A stretch of 64,000 bases of DNA. Source: Pullulanibacillus sp. KACC 23026 (GTDB lineage: Bacteria; Bacillota; Bacilli; Bacillales; Sporolactobacillaceae). The position numbers were made by a program, and so were the translations under genes. The notes under the pieces are model-generated. The model was not told where the DNA came from, did not search any database, and was given only the letters and a program-made list of their open reading frames with translations. Positions 16,830 to 25,409 of the stretch are shown here, piece by piece (position 1 is the first letter of the stretch; the number at the start of each line of letters is the position of its first letter). The stretch is from NCBI RefSeq assembly GCF_029094525.1, contig NZ_CP119107.1:3162001-3226000 (forward strand). Reading direction: 5' to 3'.

Positions 16830-18317
16830 TTAGCTATTAGACGGCAAGAGAGCAGAAAGGCGTTGCTCCCAATCCTCTATTAATGCGGGGAAAGAATTTG
16901 TGCTTTGAAAATTAGAAGAAAACCTTTCTAAATCAAAGCCGCAACGGTCGCAGCAAGGCTCTCTTTGTTCGTTAAGTTCTTCATCATAGGCCTTTAAGAG
17001 CCCTCTCCGAAGACAGGTCGATGTCATCAACCATTGTCTCATCGCTCTTAAATCCTTTAATTTTAAGTTTCTGCGTTCGTCTATGATTCTTTTTAAAATC
17101 ACACGACTTTTTTCAAACGAATCTGGATCAAGCCGCCTGGATTGTTCGCCAACAAAACGAGCAGCCGTTTCCGTTGACCCACTCTCAAGCGCTGCCTTAT
17201 AAAGCGCGAGACTCGTCCAGCCATTTATCTTTCCATGGTGGAAAATAAAATCAAAGCTCGCTTCACTTGGAAAATCCCGCTCAATCATAGCTTCGGGCAA
17301 TAAATGATCGTCTGGGGCAAGCAGCGTCAGCGCAAGTGCAGGCAGCCCGTCCCGACCAGCTCTCCCCATCTCTTGGACATAAGCATTGAGATGTTGCGGA
17401 TAATGAAAATGAATCACATATCGCACATTTTTCTTATTTAACCCCATCCCAAATGCATTCGTGCTGCACAGAACATCTAATTGATCATTTAAAAATTGAT
17501 GCTGGATAAACAACCGGTCTTCACTTGTAAGGCCCGCATGGTAAAAGGCAGCCCGAACCGTCTTGCCGCATTTTCTTTGGATCCATGCAGCGGCCTGCTC
17601 AGCTACCTCACGGCTTGAGAAATAGATGAGGCCTGGGCCTTCAAGCTCCTGAACGAGCTCCGTGACACGATTGAATTTCTGCAAATGCGTTGCCACTTGT
17701 TCAACCTTTAGAGCAATATTCGGCCGATCAATACTGTACACATGCTCCTTACAGCCTTTAATGTCAAGCTGTTCTTTAATGTCTTGTTTGACTCGATTAT
17801 CCGCTGTTGCAGTCAATGCCAAACAAGTGGGCTGTCCTAAGCAGCGCTTGACTTCCGCGAGTCGCAGATAATCAGGCCGAAAATCATGTCCCCACTGTGA
17901 AATACAGTGCGCTTCATCGACCACGAAGAGCCGAACACCGTTGTCTTTAAGCGCCTCTACAACACTGCTCATCCTCAGCATTTCTGGAGACACGAACAAA
18001 AAATGCAACGTATCGAGGGAGTTGAGCAATCTCTTTTTTTCCTCAAACGAGAGGAAACTATTTAAAGCCGCCACTCGTTTTTCACCAGTGAGCTTTATTT
18101 GTTGAACTTGATCTTCCATTAAGGAAAGAAGCGGTGAGACGATGAGCGTTAACCCGCCTAGAACTTGTCCACTGAACAAATAACAAAGCGTTTTTCCCGT
18201 CCCTGTTGGAAGCATGGCAAATACATCCCGGCCTTGCAGCACCTCTTCAATCACTTCTTTTTGACCTATTCGGAACTTATCAAAGCCATACCGTTCTTTT
18301 AAAAGGGTTTCAAGCAC
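16830..18317 (-). CDS. recQ: ATP-dependent DNA helicase, RecQ family
   Basis: 3'-5' DNA helicase of the short Bacillus class (495 residues). Walker A is LPTGTGKT (Lys42); DEAH box VVDEAHCISQWGHDFRPDY near 130; motif VI is QEMGRAGRDG. A zinc-type CxxC pair near CCDRCGFD lies at the C-terminus; no HRDC domain. GTG start with GGAGG 9 bases upstream. It overlaps the 3' end of ypbB by 8 bp, so the two are co-translated; YpbB may be its partner. Confidence 0.93.
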   Translation of the reverse strand: MLETLLKERYGFDKFRIGQKEVIEEVLQGRDVFAMLPTGTGKTLCYLFSGQVLGGLTLIVSPLLSLMEDQVQQIKLTGEKRVAALNSFLSFEEKKRLLNSLDTLHFLFVSPEMLRMSSVVEALKDNGVRLFVVDEAHCISQWGHDFRPDYLRLAEVKRCLGQPTCLALTATADNRVKQDIKEQLDIKGCKEHVYSIDRPNIALKVEQVATHLQKFNRVTELVQELEGPGLIYFSSREVAEQAAAWIQRKCGKTVRAAFYHAGLTSEDRLFIQHQFLNDQLDVLCSTNAFGMGLNKKNVRYVIHFHYPQHLNAYVQEMGRAGRDGLPALALTLLAPDDHLLPEAMIERDFPSEASFDFIFHHGKINGWTSLALYKAALESGSTETAARFVGEQSRRLDPDSFEKSRVILKRIIDERRNLKLKDLRAMRQWLMTSTCLRRGLLKAYDEELNEQREPCCDRCGFDLERFSSNFQSTNSFPALIEDWEQRLSALLPSNS

Positions 18318-19365
18318 CTGTATTCACCTCCTGAAAGACAAGCGCTAAGCGAATATGAAAATAACTGATTTCTTCAGGAAGCTTTTTTTTCAACTCTGAT
18401 AAGCGCCTTGTTGACTGTTCTTCAAGAACCTTTTGGATGCATTCACCCACCTCAGCCGGCAGCAGCTTCTCCCTCACTTCTTCTGGCTTGAATCGGGCAA
18501 TTTCAATCAAATGATCTTGAATTGTCGATGATTTAAGCCTTCTTCTTCTCGCTATCTCATCGATCGAAAGCCCTTGATTAAACCACTCTAACGTTTCTTG
18601 TGCGGATTGAGTCATCCGCAGTTCTTTCTCGCGATCAATAAAAGATGATAAAAGCGGATACTGATTAGAAGATTCTTCTAAAGCGGATACGCAGCGGTCA
18701 AGAGCGGCTCGGAAGTGGAGATAGAGCTCTTCCTTTTGTTTTTGAAAGTGTTGGGATAATTGATCAAAAGTAACCCCTTCCTTTCGATAACCGGACAGGC
18801 GGTGCACGATTAGTATTTTTTGTATGGAGGATAGACTGGCAAGCAAGCCGTGCAAATCCGCCAATAGGAGCTGCGCTAACTTTTCTCGGGAATAAGGAGA
18901 GGCAAGAAAAAACTGTTTTCCCCACCTTAAAATACCTGGGTCATTCGTTATGGTTATGAAGTGCTTTTCACCCTGTACGAGATGCGAGAGTGATTGGACA
19001 ATCAATGAAAGTCTCTGCCAGAACACCTCGCTTTTACTTCCAACCAGCCAGCCATTTAATCCAACCGGTATTTGAAATTGCTGTTCGAACGCTTCTAAAG
19101 CAAGACTGCCTTTTTCCGTTAAGCGGCATTGGTTCACACCTTCTTCAATCACGAGGCCTTGATCATGAAGGGCTTTCATATCTTGTTCAAAGTCTTCCCT
19201 CAAATAAAACGGAAGTGCTTTAAAATAAGAGTGGACTTTGTATGTATACCCGTCCTGAATGGTTTGAGAGGTTTGTTTTCCATGCAATAAATGAAACACT
19301 GCGGATGAGGATCGATCACCTTTAAAAGCATAAATAAGCTTCAAAATTAAAAAATGACGATACAT
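18310..19365 (-). CDS. ypbB: YpbB family helix-turn-helix protein
   Basis: 351-residue protein. The C-terminal third has a helix-turn-helix of the RecQ-associated type (LEWFNQGLSIDEIARRRRL, SSTIQDHLIEIARF), as in B. subtilis YpbB; the N-terminal part is helical with no recognised domain. GAGGAGGTGCTGGG precedes the ATG. Always next to recQ in Bacillales, suggesting a role with the helicase, not shown directly. Divergent from the ferredoxin gene. Confidence 0.82.
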   Translation of the reverse strand: MYRHFLILKLIYAFKGDRSSSAVFHLLHGKQTSQTIQDGYTYKVHSYFKALPFYLREDFEQDMKALHDQGLVIEEGVNQCRLTEKGSLALEAFEQQFQIPVGLNGWLVGSKSEVFWQRLSLIVQSLSHLVQGEKHFITITNDPGILRWGKQFFLASPYSREKLAQLLLADLHGLLASLSSIQKILIVHRLSGYRKEGVTFDQLSQHFQKQKEELYLHFRAALDRCVSALEESSNQYPLLSSFIDREKELRMTQSAQETLEWFNQGLSIDEIARRRRLKSSTIQDHLIEIARFKPEEVREKLLPAEVGECIQKVLEEQSTRRLSELKKKLPEEISYFHIRLALVFQEVNTGA

Positions 19366-19463
19366 CCCAGCACCTCCTCAGATTGACCTTTCTTCTATTC
19401 TACCAAAATTCGTCACGATTCGCCTTAAGGTTACAACTTGAATTCTATCAGTTGGGTGTTTAA

Positions 19464-19752
<289 letters not shown>

Positions 19753-19754
<2 letters not shown>

Positions 19755-19788
19755 AAAAATGTGCCAATTAAGGGGCACATTTTTTTAT
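19753..19788 (+). terminator. Ferredoxin terminator
   Basis: AAAAAAATGTGCC and GGCACATTTTTTT pair around AATTAAGG, giving a stem followed by T7. The stem starts within the ferredoxin stop codon. Confidence 0.9.
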
Positions 19789-19794
19789 AACTCA

Positions 19795-20920
19795 ATTTTC
19801 GTGGGCAAACTTGCCTTGCCCACAATTTTTTGGGGCTACGGACATTTTTTTCGTGCGCAAACACTTCTTGCACACCATTTTGACTCTCATCTCATCGATT
19901 TTCGTGGGTTGGAGCCTTCATCTCTCGCGTTTCGGCTCCTCCTTATTTTGGCGTTCATCCCCTCGATGAACGCCATTCTTGCTTGCTCTCAACCCTATTT
20001 TGGCGTTCATCCCCTTGATGAACGCCCTTCTTGCTTGCTCTCAACCCTATTTTGGCGTTCATCCCCTTGATGAACGCCCTTTCGACTGCCTCATCCACTC
20101 TTTTTGGCGTTCATCCCCCCGATGAACGCCCTTTCGGCTGCCTCACTCGCTCTTTTTGGCGTTCATCCCCTTGATGAACGCCCTTTCGGCTGCCTCATCC
20201 ACTCTTTTTGGCGTTCATCCCTTTGATGAACGCCATTCTTGCTTGCTCTCAGCCCTATTTTGGCGTTCATCCCCTTGATGAACGCCATTTCGACTGCCTC
20301 ACTCGCTCTTTTTGGCGTTCATCCCCTTGATGAACGCCATTTCGGCTGCCTCATCCACTTATTTTGGCGTTCATCCCCCCGATGAACGCCATTTCTTGCT
20401 TGCTCTCAGCCCTATTTTGGCGTTCATCCCTTTGATGAACGCCATTTCTTGCTTGCTCTCAGCCCTATTTTGGCGTTCATCCCTTTGATGAACGCCCTTC
20501 TTGCTTGCTCTCAGCCCTATTTTGGCGTTCATGCCCTTGATGAACGCCCTTTCAGCTGCCTCACTCGCTCTTTTTGGCGTTCATGCCCTTGATGAACGCC
20601 ATTCTTGCTTGCTCTCAACCCTATTTTGGCGTTCATCCCCTTGATGAACGCCCTTCTTGCTTGCTCTCAACCCTATTTTGGCGTTCATCCCCTTGATGAA
20701 CGCCCTTTCGACTGCCTCATCCACTTATTTTGGCGTTCATCCCCTTGATGAACGCCATTCTTGCTTGCTCTCAACCCTATTTTGGCGTTCATCCCCTTGA
20801 TGAACGCCCTTCTTAACTGCTCTCAACCCTGCATCGGCTTTTTTTGTGTATTGCGTCCCTCCACTTACCCACCATTTTGAACCTCGTCTCATCCATTTTC
20901 GTGGGTAAGCTTGTCTTACC
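19795..20920 (-). repeat. 52-bp hairpin tandem array A2 (17 core units plus flanking variants)
   Basis: GGCGTTCATC recurs from 19950 to 20784 in 17 units; 14 of 16 steps are 52 bp and two are 53. Unit architecture and spacer match array A1 read from the opposite strand (minus-strand spacer AAAAAGAGCGAGTGAGGCAG). Two spacer types alternate irregularly. On the left, three degenerate units with another palindrome (GTGGGCAAACTTGCC) start at 19801, 19853 and 19904. On the right, at about 20841, TTTTTGTGTATTGCGTCC resembles the B/C-type unit, then GTGGGTAAGCTTGTCTTACC. It fills the gap between two converging genes. Confidence 0.93.
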
Positions 20921-20922
20921 AA

Positions 20923-21945
20923 CTACAACTCGGTTTCCTGCCAAGCTTTCTCGACTTTCAGATTTCGCCATATCACGATCGAAACTAGCCATGAAATAAG
21001 GAAGAAACCGACAAGCCAAAAACCGAGATAACCAAAGCTAAGCCGATTAAACCAGCCCCCTATCCCTGAAGTTAAGTGAAGCTTTTGACTGATAACTTGT
21101 CCTACTTCAATAACGCCTATAACAAGGGCAGCCAAGACGGAAATCGACGTGAGCGTTAAGTTATAATAAACCTTTCGAAGCGGTGTGGTAAAAGCCCATT
21201 GATAAGCTCTTTCCATGAAAAGCGCATCAAGTGTATCCATTAAACTCATACCCGCAGCAAACAGTATCGGTAAGGCCATCATACCGAGAACAGGAACAGC
21301 CTGTTGGGAAGCCGCTACCGCAATCGACAGAAGGGCTACTTCACTTGCCGTATCAAAGCCAAGCCCAAATAAGAAGCCAATTGGATACACATGCCAACTG
21401 CGATTTACTAGCTTAAAAAGCGGTGAGAAAAAGCGCCCCATTAACCCTCTTGAAAGCAATAACCTCTCCACTTTCTCATGATCATAGCTACCTCGATTCA
21501 TGTTTAGAAAAGCCTTCCCCATATCTTTAAGAATAATCAAATTCAGAAAGGCTATTAAAATTAAAAAGCAGCCCGAAACGATTGTTCCAATTAAACCGCC
21601 AATCTCTTGAAAACGTGGCGTTTCTTGTTGAGCCCATCTTACCGAGATACTAGTTAGAACTGCCATAATAAACACAACGGTCGAATGGCCAATGGAGAAA
21701 TAAAAACCCACCCCGCTTGGGCGGCTTCCCTGCTGAAGAAGCTTTCTAACCGTATTGTCAATTGCGGCAATATGATCCACATCAAAGGCATGCCGAAGCC
21801 CGAGCATATAAGCAATGACTGCCATCCCAATTAAAAAAGGAGTCGCTCCCCCTAATAAAAGCAAACCAATGCCTAAAACATGTAAAATTCCAACAATTAC
21901 TAAATAAGGAATTCCTCCTTTAAAGCCCCTCTTTGATTGCGCCAA
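20923..21945 (-). CDS. Nickel/cobalt transporter, NiCoT (HoxN/NixA) family
   Basis: 340-residue inner-membrane permease with eight or so hydrophobic segments. The family signature in the second helix is LGLRHAFDVDHIAAIDNT, and GLGFDTASEVALLSIA is the second conserved stretch. Imports Ni2+ or Co2+ with high affinity; which metal cannot be decided from sequence, and no urease or hydrogenase gene is nearby. TTG start after GGAGAGGATCGG. No counterpart at this position in B. subtilis. Confidence 0.88.
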   Translation of the reverse strand: MAQSKRGFKGGIPYLVIVGILHVLGIGLLLLGGATPFLIGMAVIAYMLGLRHAFDVDHIAAIDNTVRKLLQQGSRPSGVGFYFSIGHSTVVFIMAVLTSISVRWAQQETPRFQEIGGLIGTIVSGCFLILIAFLNLIILKDMGKAFLNMNRGSYDHEKVERLLLSRGLMGRFFSPLFKLVNRSWHVYPIGFLFGLGFDTASEVALLSIAVAASQQAVPVLGMMALPILFAAGMSLMDTLDALFMERAYQWAFTTPLRKVYYNLTLTSISVLAALVIGVIEVGQVISQKLHLTSGIGGWFNRLSFGYLGFWLVGFFLISWLVSIVIWRNLKVEKAWQETEL

Positions 21946-22221
21946 CCGATCCTCTCCTCTTCTATTTCAAACTTGACCAAAAAGTCTGTATTATTCAAAA
22001 TTAAGCACCATTCATTTTATTTTTCCATACCCCTTCCCCTTTTTCAAGTCTCCTAATTGAAGAAAACTTACTTTTGATGCCTCCGCTTTGTAGGAACTTC
22101 TCTTCTCGCCCGGTGACAATCCTCTCCTTAAAAGCGCCCTATGACCGAAAACTCGCGAAACGTTCATGGTATCACGAATTGCCTTTGACTGTGTAAACAG
22201 CCGTCCGCCTTCCTCTAACTC

Positions 22222-23181
22222 TTAATATTTCTTAATAGAGAACCCCGTTTTCGTTCGAATGAGAACCTCCCCCTTTTCCATCGTTGGAAAGGGACTTCCT
22301 AATGACTGTTGATTCGTTTTCTCAACCTTAATGGGTTCAGGCTTTTTATTAGTAAGTAATTTTCGCGGCTCTTTCTCCTTTTTGTTTAACGCATATGTAT
22401 TCTTATTTCTTAGATTTAAGGAAGACGACGTTTCTTCGTTTCTCTTAAAATGGGTTGAGCCTTCATGGCCTTTAACCTCTGTATTAGGCTTCTCTGTTCG
22501 CTCATTAGGAGAGAATTCTCTACTTCCAGCTTCCGGTACAGTCTTCCCAAGAATCGATGACTTAGAGCTGGTCAACTCCTCTTTTTTTTCTGAAAAGGGA
22601 GAGGCTGCCTGGCTGTTCGGACGCTTTGATGGTTCTTCAACAACGGCACGCTCTGAGTTATGACTAATAGGAACCTCAGAGCTTGAACTTTCTCCTTTAT
22701 GGGTGCCGTTTGCCGAACTGCCATTGATTTCTTGTGATGTATCTGAATGTGATTGTGAAAAGTGAGCAGACTTACTGATTGTTTCACTTGAGTTTGGCTC
22801 TGAAGACGGACTCGATCCCTCGCTCTTTTTTATAGAAGAAGAGTTACTTTCGGTGCCCGGCTGACTGCTTTCTCCACGCTCTTTCTCAACTTTTGAGGTC
22901 CACTCGCTCTCTGTATGAGCCCCCTCTGTGCTCTCCTTCCCGTCTTTCTTTGTAAGCTTGCCGACACGTACACCAAAATTATTTCCGAGGTTTAATGCAC
23001 CGCTCACTTCTTTTATATCTAATTTATCGAAATTATAATCTAATTTATCAACAATTGGCCCTTGGATTTCAGCATGTTCAATGTTTATATAATAAGACCT
23101 ACCCTTGTCTTTCATGTCCTTTATCATTTTTTCGAGTTCATCTAGCCGCATTTTCAATGTCTTCATGTCTTGTTCATTCAT
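22222..23181 (-). CDS. Probable spore-associated protein with GerPC-like N-terminus and Ser/Glu-rich tail
   Basis: About 319 residues. The N-terminus is a short coiled coil (MKTLKMRLDELEKMIKDMKD) followed by a beta-type segment ending LDIKEVSGALNLGNNFGV, which resembles the end of GerPC-type germination proteins. Residues from about 85 onward are low-complexity, rich in Ser, Glu, Lys and Asn. The end is GEVLIRTKTGFSIKKY. The ATG at 23181 has GGGAGG upstream; the frame stays open further up. It lies beside a Gly/Tyr-rich coat-like gene. Assignment to the spore surface is inference. Confidence 0.5.
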   Translation of the reverse strand: MNEQDMKTLKMRLDELEKMIKDMKDKGRSYYINIEHAEIQGPIVDKLDYNFDKLDIKEVSGALNLGNNFGVRVGKLTKKDGKESTEGAHTESEWTSKVEKERGESSQPGTESNSSSIKKSEGSSPSSEPNSSETISKSAHFSQSHSDTSQEINGSSANGTHKGESSSSEVPISHNSERAVVEEPSKRPNSQAASPFSEKKEELTSSKSSILGKTVPEAGSREFSPNERTEKPNTEVKGHEGSTHFKRNEETSSSLNLRNKNTYALNKKEKEPRKLLTNKKPEPIKVEKTNQQSLGSPFPTMEKGEVLIRTKTGFSIKKY

Positions 23182-23298
23182 CTCGGTCGCCTCCCTCTCC
23201 TGCCTGAATTTCCGTTCCTTAACGTTACTTTGTGAAGGGACTTTATGAACATGGAGTTGACACATTATATGCTTATCCCTTTATAGTTATTAAACTTA

Positions 23299-23349
23299 GT
23301 GAGGACAGACCTCTTCAAGCAATCATTCTTTCAGTGGGGGTCTGCTCCC
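23299..23349. repeat. Dispersed hairpin element, copy 1
   Basis: About 50 bp with the core TCAAGCAATCATTCTTTCAG flanked by CAGACCT and GTCTGCTCCC. A clearly related copy (roughly four of five bases alike by eye) lies at 32131-32179 with arms GGTGGGGAAAGAC and GTCTGTCCCACC. Confidence 0.6.
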
Positions 23350-23351
23350 AA

Positions 23352-23404
23352 AAAAATAAAAAACAAAGAAAGAGAATCCTGCTCACTGAGGTCCTCTTTC
23401 TTTT
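23352..23404 (-). terminator. Possible terminator of the Gly/Tyr-rich protein gene
   Basis: On the minus strand AAAGAGGACC and GGATTCTCTTT enclose an inner CTCA-CT-GAG hairpin, followed by a T-rich run (CTTTGTTTTTTATTTTT). Confidence 0.55.
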
Positions 23405-23437
23405 AATTTTACATTTAGCTGCTTAAGATCGGTGAGA

Positions 23438-23953
23438 TTAAATATAACCTATGTTTCCGTAACCGCCATGTCCGGCCAAACCTGGGTACCCGAAGCCAGC
23501 AGCGGAGCCAAAGCCTGCCGCACCTGGATACCCGTAGCCTGCTCCATAGCCTGTGGCCCCATAGCCCGCCACACCTGGATATCCGTAGCCTGCTCCGTAA
23601 CCTGCTGCACCAGGAACACCCGTGCCATAACCTGGGCTCGAGTAATGTCCACCTGGAAAACCTGTATTCCCTAGGCCATAACCGCCAGTCATTCCGTAAC
23701 CCGTTCCAGGAAGCCCATAACCTGAGCCGACATATGGACTAAATGCTCGCTCTTCATTAGTGTTGTCTACTTTTTTGTTGCCAACATTAATTGGAATGAG
23801 GATATTTAATTCATAGTTCGTCTCATCTATACGATTGAGGACACCTTCATAAGCCTTACCGTCAGCTGTACTTATTTTAACTGGTTTGTTTAAATGTTTT
23901 TTTATCTCTTTAAGATCAAAATCATGTCCAGAATTTCTTGTAAACTCTGTCAC
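23438..23953 (-). CDS. Gly/Tyr/Pro-rich coat-like protein with Sm-like N-terminus
   Basis: 171 residues in two parts. Residues 15-55 (KPVKISTADGKAYEGVLNRI) look like the beta strands of an Sm/LSM-type fold. Residues 75-171 are repeats built on GYGAGYGYPG, GYGATGYG and AAGFG, as in several structural spore-coat proteins that can cross-link through tyrosine. GTG start after AGGAGGGATTTAG. Array B lies immediately upstream. No named homolog recognised. Confidence 0.6.
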   Translation of the reverse strand: MTEFTRNSGHDFDLKEIKKHLNKPVKISTADGKAYEGVLNRIDETNYELNILIPINVGNKKVDNTNEERAFSPYVGSGYGLPGTGYGMTGGYGLGNTGFPGGHYSSPGYGTGVPGAAGYGAGYGYPGVAGYGATGYGAGYGYPGAAGFGSAAGFGYPGLAGHGGYGNIGYI

Positions 23954-24239
23954 CTAAATCCCTCCTAAATTTAGTACAATGGTATGATATTCAATCAGCC
24001 CTAATATGTTCATTTCAGGGAACGTCCGGTAATTTCTTTCAAAATTAGGCTCGGTTAAAGACCGTTGTTGATTCGCCAGTCACTACCTTTTAATAAAGGC
24101 GAAAATAAGCCTGCTTTCAGTCGAGCCTTTTTCGCCTAATTAAAAAAGCAAATAGACAATCAAGGTTAACCTTTACAGAGCCTAAACATTAAGTAAACAA
24201 AAAGAGCCTTTGCCAATAAATCCACAATTCCCCTCATAA

Positions 24240-25230
24240 CAAGCGTGTACTGACCCATTGTGTGTGATGAAGGCTCCAATGCACAAAAACGAGGCGTGAG
24301 CGGGACCTATTGTGTGTGATGAAGGCTCCAATGCACCAAAATGAGGCGTGTGTGGAGCCCATTGTGTGTGATGGGGGCTCCAATGCACAAAAACGAGGCG
24401 TGTGTGGAGCCCATTGTGTGTGATGAAGGCTCCAATGCACCAAAATGAGGCGTGTGTGGAGCCCATTGTGTGTGATGAAGGCTCCAATGCACAAAAATGA
24501 GGCGTGAGCGGGACCCATTGTGTGTGATGAAGGCTCCAATGCACAAAAACGAGGCGTGTGTGGAGCCCATTGTGTGTGATGGGGGCTCCAATGCACAAAA
24601 ACGAGGCGCGAACGGGACCCATTGTGTGTGATGAAGGCTCCAATGCACAAAAATGAGGCGTGAGCGGGACCTATTGTGTGTGATGGGGGCTCCAATGCAC
24701 AAAAACGAGGCACGAACGGGACCCATTGTGTGTGATGAGGGCTCCAATGCACAAAAATGAGGCGTGTGTGGAGCCCATTGTGTGTGATGAAGGCTCCAAT
24801 GCACAAAAATGAGGCGTGTGTGGAGCCCATTGTGTGTGATGAAGGCTCCAATGCACAAAAACGAGGCGTGAGCGGGACCTATTGTGTGTGATGAAGGCTT
24901 CAATGCACCAAAATGAGGCGTGTGTGGAACCCATTGTGTGTGATGGGGGCTCCAATGCACAAAAACGAGGCGCGAACGGGACCCATTGTGTGTGATGAAG
25001 GCTCCAATGCACAAAAACGAGACGCGAACGGGACCCATTGTGTGTGATGAAGGCTCCAATGCACCAAAATGAGGCGTGTGTGGAGCCCATTGTGTGTGAT
25101 GAAGGCTCCAATGCACAAAAACGAGGCGCGAACGGGACCCATTGTGTGTGATGAAGGCTCCAATGCACAAAAATGAGGCGTGAGCGGGACCCATTGTGTG
25201 TGTTGAGGGCTCCAATACAACAAAACGAGG
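24240..25230 (+). repeat. 52-bp hairpin tandem array B (19 units)
   Basis: The motif GGCTCCAATGCAC recurs from 24272 to 25208 in 19 units, exactly 52 bp apart wherever checked (18 steps make 936 bp). The spacer (plus strand) is AAAATGAGGCGTGAGCGG or AAAACGAGGCGTGTGTGG, and the palindromic part is TTGTGTGTGATG...GGCTCCAATGCACAA with GGAGCC opposite GGCTCC. The minus strand has no stop codon in any frame over most of the array, so long frames appear, all repeating the same 52-residue peptide; this follows from 52 not being divisible by three. It lies between the resE terminator and the next gene. Confidence 0.95.
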
Positions 25231-25361
25231 CCTTCAGATTTGAGAGGGTTTGGTTAACCATTATAAAGTTCCTTGTCAGTTGCTACCGATCTAACATTTT
25301 TTTTGAAATTGTAGATGTAAGTGTATTCCCTATATCTAAAAATCAAAAAAGTATTTGACAT

Positions 25362-25403
25362 AATAAAAAGAGCTAGTGGCTCAGGATGAACCACTAGCTC
25401 TCT
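25362..25403 (-). terminator. resD-resE operon terminator
   Basis: AGAGCTAGTGGCT (25369-25381) pairs with AACCACTAGCTCT (to about 25402); the minus transcript then reads TTTTTATT. Confidence 0.88.
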
Positions 25404-25409
25404 TAATAT

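Noticed and set aside
24182-25261. Several overlapping 100-300 codon reading frames on the minus strand
   Set aside because: They are the three frames of the stop-free 52-bp array B; no ribosome-binding site, and each gives the same repeat peptide.
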